Source: DATBHW01 sp035307385 (GTDB lineage: Bacteria > Chloroflexota > Ktedonobacteria > Ktedonobacterales > DATBGS01). From it: a DNA stretch of 64,000 bases. Both the position numbers and the translations under genes were made by a program. The stretch covers positions 62,001-126,000 of the forward strand of contig DATGID010000024.1 of the NCBI GenBank assembly GCA_035307385.1, in the 5' to 3' direction. Under the pieces are notes generated by a model. It did not search any database and was not told the DNA's origin. It was given only the letters and a program-made list of their open reading frames with translations. The first letter of the stretch is position 1; each line of letters opens with the position of its first letter. Shown here piece by piece: positions 17,754-25,509 of this stretch.

Positions 17754-19691
17754 ATGCGCTCATCAGCATCATCTGGCTCCTCTTCCGATGTATCGATGTC
17801 ACCCACGCTTGCTTCTCGCATTACCTGGCTGGCTCGCTTGCGTGCTATCCAATTCTGGCAGTTGATCTGCTTGATGTTTGGACTGGCGATCGTGATCGGC
17901 CTGGCGCTAACCTTGCTCCCATCGTCTACTGCTGAGATGCTGGGCAAGCTGGGGCGGGTGCTGAGTATGCTCTTTGCGGCTGTTTGCTGCCTATGGATGA
18001 CGCGCCGCGCCGCGCCTGGCGGCGAGCGGCTGGCCTGGGCATGTATCTCGCTGGGTGTGCTGGGGTATGTGCTGGCCGAGACGTTTATCTTCACGCTGTC
18101 GCTGGCAGCACAAGCTCCGCTGGCAGCAGGCGTGGTGGCGGCGCTGTCTGCGCCGTTCTATGTGCTGGGCGCGTCGGGCGTGCTGCTCTTGCCAGCGGTG
18201 GAAACGACCGGCATGCGCCTGGTCTATATGCTGCTGGATGTGGGCGTCATCATTGGGGCGCTGCTGGGTCTTGGCTTTGTGCTGCTGTTGGCTCCCCGCC
18301 TTGCCGCTGATATGCCGGTGGACTACGGGGTGCTGGTCGTTCCAGCCGTAGATGTGACTGCCGGTCTGGCCTTTCTGGTGCTGCTGGTGCGTGGCGTGCA
18401 GCCAACCTATCGCTCGGCCCTGGTTTTGCTGACGATCACTGCGATCTGTTTTACGTACGGCGATATTGGTCTGAGCTATCTGGAGTTGCCAACGGGGAAC
18501 GCGCCCGCGCACGCGCTGCCATTCTTCGATGGCGTCTGGATTCTGGGAGCGTTCGCCGTGGGCCTGGCTCCGCTTTCGTTGATGATTCCATGCAGCATTT
18601 CTGATTTGATCTGGGGCAAGGTGGAAGAGCTTTCCAGCCATTTCAGCATGCCCACAAGCTGGCGTTGGCTGGGCCAGTTGCTCACCGTGGCAACTCCCGC
18701 CGGATTGTTGTTTGGCCTGCTGATCTATGTGGAGACAACGCCGCTGGAAAATGCGACGCTGCCGCTGGCGATTCTGGCGGCAGTGGTAGTGGCGCTTGTC
18801 CTAACGCGCCAGGTGCTCACCATGCGCGATCTGGTGGACGCGCACATTGCCACAGCGCGCGCAGAGCAGTTGGACGCGCTGAAAGACCAGTTCATTACCA
18901 GCGTCAACCACGAACTACGTACGCCGTTGATGACGATGAAAGGCTATCTGACCCTGCTAACGGATACGCGGGTGCAAGCCCCGCAGGAAAAGCGGCTGGA
19001 AATGTTGACGCGCGCAAATCGGTCCTGCGAGAGCCTGGTCTATCTGGTGCAGAGCATTCTGGATACGCGGCGCATCGACCAGGAGGCAGGTAACTTTACG
19101 CCAGAAGCAGTCAGCGTACAGGCAGCAATGCAAGCAGCACTGAGCCTGGTCGACCCACGCGAAGCTGATCCCTCTGAGCGCGAGATCACTATCAATATTC
19201 CCGATGACCTGATGATCTGGGGCGAGGCGGTACGCTTGCAGCAAATCCTGACAAATCTGGTGAGCAACGCCATCAAGTATTCGCCAGCAGGCGCGCCGGT
19301 CGCCATCCGCGCGCATATGCTGCCCGAGCGGACAGGTCGCTTGCTTGGCAGCCGGTCCGGCCTGCATCTGATGGCGGAAATTACAGTGCAGGATGCCGGG
19401 CTGGGTATTCCGCCGGAGCAAAAGGCGCTGCTCTTCCGGCGTTTTGTGCGGCTGCCGCGTGATATCGCCAGCACGGTGCGCGGGACGGGCCTGGGCTTGT
19501 ATCTCTGCCGGGTCTATGCGGAGGCCATGGGCGGCTCGATTTCGGTGGATAGCAGCGGGGTGCCGGGTGAGGGCACGATATTCCATGTGCGTCTGCTGAC
19601 ACCACCGCGCAGCACGCTCACGTTGCCAGCGCTGGCAGCAGTAAGCGCTCCAGAACAGGCAAGTGGGGCAGACAATTCGATGCGCTACTGA
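17754..19691 (+). CDS. Membrane sensor histidine kinase
   Basis: A kinase of about 645 residues. The first ~370 residues contain about nine hydrophobic spans and no obvious periplasmic sensor, as in kinases that sense through the membrane. The phospho-acceptor is His386 (ITSVNHELRTPLMTMKG). The ATPase domain has the N box (QILTNLVSNAIKYSP), G1 (DAGLGIPPEQ) and G2 (GTGLGLYLCRVYAEAMGG). The start chosen is ATG 17754, with TGGAGG 8 nt upstream. An in-frame GTG at 17739 is the alternative. It is transcribed divergently from two receiver-only proteins, its likely partners. Confidence 0.9.
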   Translation: MRSSASSGSSSDVSMSPTLASRITWLARLRAIQFWQLICLMFGLAIVIGLALTLLPSSTAEMLGKLGRVLSMLFAAVCCLWMTRRAAPGGERLAWACISLGVLGYVLAETFIFTLSLAAQAPLAAGVVAALSAPFYVLGASGVLLLPAVETTGMRLVYMLLDVGVIIGALLGLGFVLLLAPRLAADMPVDYGVLVVPAVDVTAGLAFLVLLVRGVQPTYRSALVLLTITAICFTYGDIGLSYLELPTGNAPAHALPFFDGVWILGAFAVGLAPLSLMIPCSISDLIWGKVEELSSHFSMPTSWRWLGQLLTVATPAGLLFGLLIYVETTPLENATLPLAILAAVVVALVLTRQVLTMRDLVDAHIATARAEQLDALKDQFITSVNHELRTPLMTMKGYLTLLTDTRVQAPQEKRLEMLTRANRSCESLVYLVQSILDTRRIDQEAGNFTPEAVSVQAAMQAALSLVDPREADPSEREITINIPDDLMIWGEAVRLQQILTNLVSNAIKYSPAGAPVAIRAHMLPERTGRLLGSRSGLHLMAEITVQDAGLGIPPEQKALLFRRFVRLPRDIASTVRGTGLGLYLCRVYAEAMGGSISVDSSGVPGEGTIFHVRLLTPPRSTLTLPALAAVSAPEQASGADNSMRY

Positions 19692-19715
19692 GAACAATAT
19701 CCGACGCACAGGAAT

Positions 19716-20462
19716 TTATGCCCCTCCACGGCCTGTGATCATAACCGGAACCGTCAGGGCAATGAGCTTAATATCCTCCCAGAGAGATTGCCGCTGGAGG
19801 TAGGCAATATCAAGCTCGACCATTTCTTGAAAGGTGACCTGGCTGCGTCCATAGACCTGCCAGTAACCGGTAAGCCCTGGTTTGCCGACATGCCGCAGCC
19901 AATCCTGTGGTCGATACAATTCGACCTCGTAGGGGAGTGGTGGACGCGGGCCGACCAGCGTCATCTCACCGCGTAAGACATTAAAGAACTGGGGCAGTTC
20001 ATCAATGCTGGCCCTGCGAATAAAGCGACCAATCGGCGTGATGCGCGGGTCGTTATCCAACTTATAGGATAAGCCGCCCTCCACATTACTGCTAAGCTGC
20101 TTCCCTTGTATATACCGCTTGATCGCGGCGCGGTGGAGGGCATCATCCTGATTCACATACATTGAACGGAACTTGAGCATGTTAAATTCGGTCCCTCCTA
20201 CCCCGATTCGTTTCTGGCTAAAAAAGGGCGGGCCTTCTGAATCGAAACAGATCAGCAGGCCAACAATCACAACGATCAGGCATAAGGGAATCAGAATAAG
20301 CAAGGTGAAGAGAATATCAAGCGCTCGTTTTGCGCGAAGATAGCCAGAATTGAGAGAGATCGTTTCAGGCGGTGTAATCTGAGCAGCCATCGAAGGCTCC
20401 TCCTCGTACAAAGGTTGGATAGTCAATTGAGCAGAACGCTCCTGAATCATAAATACTGCCAT
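19716..20462 (-). CDS. Undecaprenyl-phosphate sugar phosphotransferase (initiating glycosyltransferase)
   Basis: A 248-residue monotopic PHPT-family enzyme (bacterial sugar transferase). It has one membrane helix (LFTLLILIPLCLIVVIVGLL), then KRIGVGGTEFNMLKFRSM, the catalytic-core signature RRASIDELPQFFNVLRGEM, TLVGPRPPLPYEV, and KPGLTGYWQVYGRS. These enzymes attach the first sugar-1-phosphate to undecaprenyl phosphate at the inner face of the membrane, starting repeat-unit assembly. It is the short form without the N-terminal multispan domain. ATG 20462 overlaps the upstream stop by one base (TAATG), so translation is coupled. A longer open frame runs to 20732 inside the upstream gene and is not used. 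Last gene of the EPS locus. Confidence 0.92.
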   Translation of the reverse strand: MAVFMIQERSAQLTIQPLYEEEPSMAAQITPPETISLNSGYLRAKRALDILFTLLILIPLCLIVVIVGLLICFDSEGPPFFSQKRIGVGGTEFNMLKFRSMYVNQDDALHRAAIKRYIQGKQLSSNVEGGLSYKLDNDPRITPIGRFIRRASIDELPQFFNVLRGEMTLVGPRPPLPYEVELYRPQDWLRHVGKPGLTGYWQVYGRSQVTFQEMVELDIAYLQRQSLWEDIKLIALTVPVMITGRGGA

Positions 20463-21514
20463 TACCCAAGATGCTTGTAGAGATGCCCCCCCAGCGGTCC
20501 CGCGACTTGCAGGGGCATCTGACGCCAGCAATTCGTTAGCAGACGAAACTTCCAACTCTGCTCGGGCGTGCTTGCCAACCCATCCATCCGAGGGTAGTAG
20601 TAATAGGCAAGCGGCTCTTTGATCGCTCCCCAGCGGCGCTTGAAGCTCATGAGTCCTTCGTTGTCGCACGCGGTACGCCCCATATCCAACGTCCTGTACC
20701 CGTGCGCGCATCCCCAGGTGATTGCCTGCCACATCAGGAGATTATTAGGTGCCAACGAGAGCGTCGACGCATCGGAGGCACTGTAAGCGTCCCTGATCGT
20801 TGAACCAGAGGCCAGCAAAATCATTCCGGCAATCACTCTTCCCTCATGTTCGGCCAGCAAAAGCTGAAGCGCGCCGCTGGCCGCAAAGGCATCCCAGAGG
20901 CCAAAGAAGAAGCGCTGGGGCTGACTCGGCATGCCATGCTTTTTGGTGCGCGTTTGCAGGTGCAGGCGGTAATAGTGCGCCATCTCTTCGCGTCGCTCTG
21001 CCAGGCGAACTGTGACGCCCATCTTCTGCGATTTCCTAATCATCTGTTTGACCGATTTGCTCAGCCCAGCCCAGACACCATCAGGGTCAGCCTGCAACCA
21101 CAGGAGCCAGCGCACATACAGAGCGCTTTCGGCCAGGTCGCTACGCGCTGCAAGCGCCGGATGATTGCCGGTGCGCAGTTCGAGGTAACGCGCATTCTGC
21201 TCGCCCGCCAGACGCAGCGCCTGCTCTACCAGTTCCTCGGCGCTGGTCCCATCTGCGACAAGGAGTGGGCAATGATCGGAAAACGGCAGCGCTACCAGAC
21301 GCTTTCCGGTGACTGGGCTGCGCAAGGTGCAAACCGGCAGGAAACCGCTGATTTCTCCGTTTGTATTGGTGGTTGTGAGCGTGTTGATTGAACACCCATA
21401 CACCTGTGAAATCAGGTTCAACCAGGCGGGCTGATAGTACACAACATCCTGTGCCTGCTGCTCCAGAGCGGCGCAGAGCGGCACAGATGCGATCAGAGGT
21501 TGGATGGCCTTCAA
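20462..21514 (-). CDS. FemAB/GNAT-fold acyltransferase
   Basis: A 350-residue protein of the FemAB-related family. Two tandem GNAT folds are visible: residues ~1-150, with ISGFLPVCTLRSPVTGKRL as the first core, and ~165-320, with SKSVKQMIRKSQKMGVTVR, LLLAEHEGRVIAGMILLASGS and YRTLDMGRTACDNEGLMSFKRRWGA. The last motif (D-G-R ... G-L-x-x-FK-x-W/RWG) is typical of the EPS-locus FemAB subgroup. Classical Fem enzymes transfer amino acids onto cell-wall precursors; those in EPS loci are thought to acylate sugars. The start is TTG at 21512-21514, with GGAAGAGAG upstream; no in-frame ATG precedes the conserved region. Its place beside a Leu-type A-T didomain protein makes aminoacyl transfer to the polysaccharide a reasonable guess. 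Confidence 0.8.
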   Translation of the reverse strand: MKAIQPLIASVPLCAALEQQAQDVVYYQPAWLNLISQVYGCSINTLTTTNTNGEISGFLPVCTLRSPVTGKRLVALPFSDHCPLLVADGTSAEELVEQALRLAGEQNARYLELRTGNHPALAARSDLAESALYVRWLLWLQADPDGVWAGLSKSVKQMIRKSQKMGVTVRLAERREEMAHYYRLHLQTRTKKHGMPSQPQRFFFGLWDAFAASGALQLLLAEHEGRVIAGMILLASGSTIRDAYSASDASTLSLAPNNLLMWQAITWGCAHGYRTLDMGRTACDNEGLMSFKRRWGAIKEPLAYYYYPRMDGLASTPEQSWKFRLLTNCWRQMPLQVAGPLGGHLYKHLG

Positions 21515-21554
21515 TGCTGCATCTCTCTTCCAAGGCTATATGCAATATCTGTCC

Positions 21555-22895
21555 TCACGCATGCGAAGAAACTTCCAGGATTCGTAAAAAGAAGTCCTGA
21601 ATCGTGATAGAATCAATATCCCCGGTCACACTTAAGGCAGCTTGATTTCCATCAGGCCAGTAACCAAATCGCAGGAGCGGCGCGTCGCTCTGCTCGATCT
21701 GGTCTATCAGCGCGCTGCACTGCCGGATGCGTTGCTCGCGTGTGGCCCCCAAACCTTCCGGCAGATCAAGGGAGAGCGCGTAATCAAACGCATCTTCAGG
21801 GGCACACTGGACAGCAGGGTAGCCCGCTTCTTGCAGAAAATGAAACATCTCTTGAGGCGTCCGAGGCGAGACGGCCAGGCACGGGCAACGCGACGTGTTC
21901 ACCGTAAAACATTGGGATGAAACCGTCATCTCACCCGCTGCCCCTGGTGTCGTCGGTTGATCGACTACCTCCAGATGGTGAGCAATCAGGGTAGCTCGCG
22001 AGCTACACGTTGCCTCCACAAGCCAGCGGCCAGGCTCTTGCGGCATTATCTGCATCTTGAACTGGCTGCGCTCCTTCCACCACTCGGCAACGTCCCCCAG
22101 ACGCGCAATCCAGACAGGTCGTGGCTGGCTGCGCGCGGCGGCTAAAAGCAGATCGAGAGCCGGTTTACAGAGAACACCGCGTTCGGGGTGGAGATTCAAT
22201 GTGTAGATGCCGCCGCGATCATAGACCCGCTGCATTACGCTGCTCCAGATGCGCCCGACTTCTGCCGGATCAGTGAGGCGCAGGCGGTCAAAGAGCATCT
22301 CGTCGTCCGGCAGGCTCGTTGGGATCAGCACCAGCTTTCCTTCGAGATGAGGTCGGAGCGTATAGGTGGTACAGGGGATGGCTTGAAAGAGCGCCAGGGA
22401 TTTTTCAAAGCCGCTGCGCAGAAGCGGCGAGAATCGGTCAAGATCAAGCACAGGATGGAGGACCGCATCATTACTTTCATAGGTCAGGCCAAGCGCGGCA
22501 AAGACCCGCCGAGATGCTTCGGTCCAGCCCAGGTATGGGTTGCGAAAACCTTCATGGGGCATCTGCGCCCGCTGAAAGGCCGCAATAGCTTCTTCCGTTT
22601 GCTGATATTGCTGCTTCTCAGTCAACGAGCGGTAATCGTTGTGGACGTAGCCATGGATGCCAATCTCCGCGCCTTGCCTGGCAATCTCCCTGATGAGCCT
22701 GGGATGCCGATTCAGGACCACCGCCGGAATAAAGAAAGTCGGCCCGGCGTTGAACGCTTGCAGGCTCTTAGTAAGGGTGTAGAGCGCCCGACGTGATCGC
22801 TTTTCGGAAAAGCCAAAGCGTGTAAAGACGGTCCTGACGCGCCGGAGAAAGTTGTGAAGCCCCTTGGTTCTGACAGAGAATGTGATAAGATTCAT
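21555..22895 (-). CDS. Polysaccharide deacetylase-like protein with unusual motif order
   Basis: A 446-residue NodB-fold protein. The metal-binding pair H-x3-H is visible (EIGIHGYVHNDY), preceded by TFFIPAVVLNRHPRLIREI. Motif 3 is GFRNPYLGW and the late histidine motif TLNLHPER. The first motif (usually TFDDG) is missing at the N-terminus, which reads LITFSVRT. A G-D-I-D stretch with a following DF helix (ALSVTGDIDSITIQDF) appears only at the C-terminus, as if the motif order were permuted. No signal peptide is seen, so it may act in the cytoplasm. Such enzymes remove N-acetyl groups from amino sugars. It lies 6 nt after the thioesterase gene in the same direction. Confidence 0.78.
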   Translation of the reverse strand: MNLITFSVRTKGLHNFLRRVRTVFTRFGFSEKRSRRALYTLTKSLQAFNAGPTFFIPAVVLNRHPRLIREIARQGAEIGIHGYVHNDYRSLTEKQQYQQTEEAIAAFQRAQMPHEGFRNPYLGWTEASRRVFAALGLTYESNDAVLHPVLDLDRFSPLLRSGFEKSLALFQAIPCTTYTLRPHLEGKLVLIPTSLPDDEMLFDRLRLTDPAEVGRIWSSVMQRVYDRGGIYTLNLHPERGVLCKPALDLLLAAARSQPRPVWIARLGDVAEWWKERSQFKMQIMPQEPGRWLVEATCSSRATLIAHHLEVVDQPTTPGAAGEMTVSSQCFTVNTSRCPCLAVSPRTPQEMFHFLQEAGYPAVQCAPEDAFDYALSLDLPEGLGATREQRIRQCSALIDQIEQSDAPLLRFGYWPDGNQAALSVTGDIDSITIQDFFLRILEVSSHA

Positions 22896-22901
22896 TGAGG
22901 C

Positions 22902-23870
22902 TTACGCTCTCCAGGCGCTTGCTTGCGCTTTGTTCAGGCATAACTTCAACCGTTGCGCCATCTCGTAAAGGTGTTCATGTCGGCATGACCACTGCGTGCC
23001 TGGAATAAACTGAATTTCTACCTCCTCCGCTTTCACCACGCTCCCCCGCTTCCCTACCCTCCGATTGCTCGGCTCATCCGTGGTCCACAGATAGATCATC
23101 TTGCCCGGATAGTAGCGAGGGTGATAATGCGAAAAGACCCAGACAAAGATGCCAATCCAATCGCGGCGCAGCGTTTCAATCGCTGGCATCAATGAGAGAT
23201 GCAGCGAGGGGTCTTGAGAAGGGTGCAGAACTTTGTAGTGGAACCATCTGTAGAAATGCCGCAGACAGAGAAATGCAGCGAGACGCTTCTCCTGGCCGAG
23301 CCGGAACACAAAGCCAAAGCTATTGACACAGAGACCAGTCAATCGAGCGCCAATCATTCTGAAAAAGTCTGGGCCGGCCCTGGGTTCGATTAAAACAAGC
23401 AGGCCCACTTCCTGCCCTTGCGCGCGAAGTTGCTGGGCTATCTCGAAAGCCAACAAACCACCACCACAAAAACCGCCTAAAAAGTAGGGGCCTTCCGGTT
23501 GAACACTGCGCAACGCCTGGATGTAATCCGCCGCCATCGCCTCAGGCGTGGGAGGAACCCGCAAACCATCGAAGCTGTAGGGGTCAAGCACGTAAAACGG
23601 CTGATCTGCCCCTATGATATTCGCCAGAGTGAAGCAATAAAATGCGCCGCCTTCCACATGCACATGTAAGAAGAAAAAAGGGGGCTTAGAGCCAGCACGC
23701 TGAAGCGCCACAACTGATGATCGGGTCTCTGGTGAAGGCAGCGGTGCTGGTTTTTCCGGCTCTTCCTGGGAGGGATTGCTTGCCTCCTGTGTCTGCTGTG
23801 GAACAGCGCCTTGTACATATTTTTCAAGCAAGGCGCGTTTAGATGCTGATAACTCTGGAATACCTGTCAT
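22902..23870 (-). CDS. Thioesterase-domain protein with Cys nucleophile (NRPS/PKS TE-like)
   Basis: A 322-residue alpha/beta hydrolase of the thioesterase family that releases acyl or peptidyl chains from carrier domains. The nucleophile elbow is GGFCGGG with Cys135 where Ser is usual. The histidine is probably in WSCRHEHLYEM near the C-terminus, and an acidic residue follows LLVLIEP. The N-terminus (LSASKRALLEKY) resembles the tail of an NRPS module followed by a proline-rich linker, as if cut from a larger synthetase. RBS GGAG sits 9 nt before ATG 23870. It is the first gene of a four-gene block (TE, deacetylase, FemAB, sugar transferase), and the conserved 75-nt element lies just upstream. 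Confidence 0.85.
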   Translation of the reverse strand: MTGIPELSASKRALLEKYVQGAVPQQTQEASNPSQEEPEKPAPLPSPETRSSVVALQRAGSKPPFFFLHVHVEGGAFYCFTLANIIGADQPFYVLDPYSFDGLRVPPTPEAMAADYIQALRSVQPEGPYFLGGFCGGGLLAFEIAQQLRAQGQEVGLLVLIEPRAGPDFFRMIGARLTGLCVNSFGFVFRLGQEKRLAAFLCLRHFYRWFHYKVLHPSQDPSLHLSLMPAIETLRRDWIGIFVWVFSHYHPRYYPGKMIYLWTTDEPSNRRVGKRGSVVKAEEVEIQFIPGTQWSCRHEHLYEMAQRLKLCLNKAQASAWRA

Positions 23871-23914
23871 CAGAATGACTCCGTTCTTGGGAGGCTGAAC
23901 AGACCTGCATCGAG

Positions 23915-23989
23915 AAGCTATGCTAAGGATAGCTATTGCGGGTTACTATCACGTCTCAGGGGAGATATACGCCATTACAATTCGGTAAT
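23915..23989 (-). promoter_or_regulatory. Repeated ~75-nt upstream element, copy 1
   Basis: This stretch matches 37997-38071 over its whole length. The 49-nt core (GGTTACTATCA...TTACAATTCGGTAAT, 23941-23989) differs at only about five positions, and the flank keeps GCTATGCTwAGsATAG. Each copy lies a short way upstream of the first gene of a minus-strand block of the EPS locus: TE here, the dehydrogenase for copy 2. I read it as a shared promoter/operator. On the minus strand TGAGAC-TGATAGTAACC could hold basal elements, but no perfect -35/-10 pair is seen. Confidence 0.7.
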
Positions 23990-24046
23990 GAGGAGGGTAA
24001 TGGAATGAGGAAGATGCTGGATATGCTCCTTTCAGCGCGAGCATGT

Positions 24047-25504
24047 TTATCTGAGAATCGGGGAAGCGCCAGGAGATGTCGATACTGCGGCGGCAAGCGT
24101 CATCCAGAAGACACTCGCTGCCGCAGTGTAGGTAAAATACGCCTCGCTCACGTTCATCCCTAAGAGGATGAGCACCATAGCCAGGCCGCTCGCCGCCAAA
24201 GCTGCTGTCACCGCGCCCGGCCTCGTGAGTGTCGAAGCCCCTACTCTGGGTCTCTTCAGTATGTGACATGCCCCGCGCACGCAGGACCAGGTGAAATAGA
24301 CGTAACAGAGCAAATAGACAACGCCACCAGAGAAGAGCAGGTCCAGATAGCCGCTGTCGGTTGTGGGCCAGGGAATGCTTGCGGGAATGACCAGCCCCAC
24401 TCCCAGAATTGGCTGCCGCGCGATGGCTGGCAGAAAATAGGTCTGCCAGAGATAGAAGCGATAGACGAGAGACTGCGCAATAATCCCTTGATTCCCACCA
24501 CCGAACTGATCTTGCAGCCGCCAGGCTATCAGTGGGGCAAAGAGCAGGGCTGCGCCTAATAATGAAACGCCAATCAACGCAAGCAGGCGCAGCATCTGCG
24601 AGCCTTTGCGAAAGAGCAGCCCGAGGATACATATACCAACGACAAAGCCAAGAGTGCAGGTGAACGAGCCGGTAATCAGCAGCGCCATCATATCCAGCGC
24701 GACCACTCCATTGAACAGCAGCCTGGGCAAGATGGAAACGCGCGCCGCCACTGCCGCGATGCTGAGCAAAAGCACAAAGCACAGATAGGCGGCAAAATCA
24801 TTCCACCCGCCTATCACCGATGTGATGCGGATTGTTGCCCGGGCGTTGTCCAATACTTGCACCGTGGGATAATAGGTTGTTAAGAAATGGACAATAAAAC
24901 TCACCCGCAGCGCCTGTGCTATGCCAATCAGGGAGACGATGCCGCTGGTGAGAAGCATAAGAGCACCAGTACGGCGTATATGGTCAACATGAGTCAGCGC
25001 CAGACGTATTGCCAAAAAGACCAGGTAATTCTTGACTGGTCCCAGCGCAACGATCAGGATGTCGGATTCCAGCGATTGCCCTCGTCCATAGAGCGTCGCT
25101 ATCGGCATCAGCGTGCCCCCGAGAATAAGCGCGAGGGCCGCCGCATCAAACTGGGTGAAACGAGGCAATGGCACCCGTAATGCCACAAGCCTGAGCAGCA
25201 ACAGGACGACCATCAGTAACAAGAGGAGTTCGTTCGGGCGCAGGTTGGCAAGTTGCGGGAGGCGCACCATGCCTGCCGTGAGGGGAAACGTCACCGCAAG
25301 GAGATATGCGGCCCATTGTGGCCGCGCCCATACCAGCAGCGTTACCCAGCCAAGCACTAAGAGAGCGCACATGGGGAGCGCGCCGAAGATGGCCCCGAAC
25401 ACTGCAACGGTTGCCACCCCACACGCCAGCAGCGCCCCCAAAACGAAGCGCGAAAAGAAGCGCTCAGGCATGGCTTTTGTCGGCAACATAGAAGCTGAGT
25501 ACAT
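24047..25504 (-). CDS. O-antigen polymerase/ligase-like membrane protein (Wzy type)
   Basis: A 485-residue protein with about 12-13 hydrophobic segments and a large loop between late spans (residues ~330-380, containing YRFYLWQTYFLPAIARQPILGVG). In the Wzy/WaaL family this loop faces outwards and carries catalytic residues. It joins lipid-linked repeat units into polysaccharide at the outer face of the membrane. Its position between Wzz-like and thioesterase genes supports polymerase rather than ligase. ATG 25504 follows the previous gene by 5 nt. ATG 25489 is also possible. Confidence 0.8.
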   Translation of the reverse strand: MYSASMLPTKAMPERFFSRFVLGALLACGVATVAVFGAIFGALPMCALLVLGWVTLLVWARPQWAAYLLAVTFPLTAGMVRLPQLANLRPNELLLLLMVVLLLLRLVALRVPLPRFTQFDAAALALILGGTLMPIATLYGRGQSLESDILIVALGPVKNYLVFLAIRLALTHVDHIRRTGALMLLTSGIVSLIGIAQALRVSFIVHFLTTYYPTVQVLDNARATIRITSVIGGWNDFAAYLCFVLLLSIAAVAARVSILPRLLFNGVVALDMMALLITGSFTCTLGFVVGICILGLLFRKGSQMLRLLALIGVSLLGAALLFAPLIAWRLQDQFGGGNQGIIAQSLVYRFYLWQTYFLPAIARQPILGVGLVIPASIPWPTTDSGYLDLLFSGGVVYLLCYVYFTWSCVRGACHILKRPRVGASTLTRPGAVTAALAASGLAMVLILLGMNVSEAYFTYTAAASVFWMTLAAAVSTSPGASPILR

Positions 25505-25509
25505 ATCGC

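Noticed and set aside
20463..20732. Longer N-terminus for the sugar transferase
   Set aside because: It would lie inside the FemAB-like gene. The TAATG overlap at 20462 gives a natural coupled start and the extra residues are not conserved in type.
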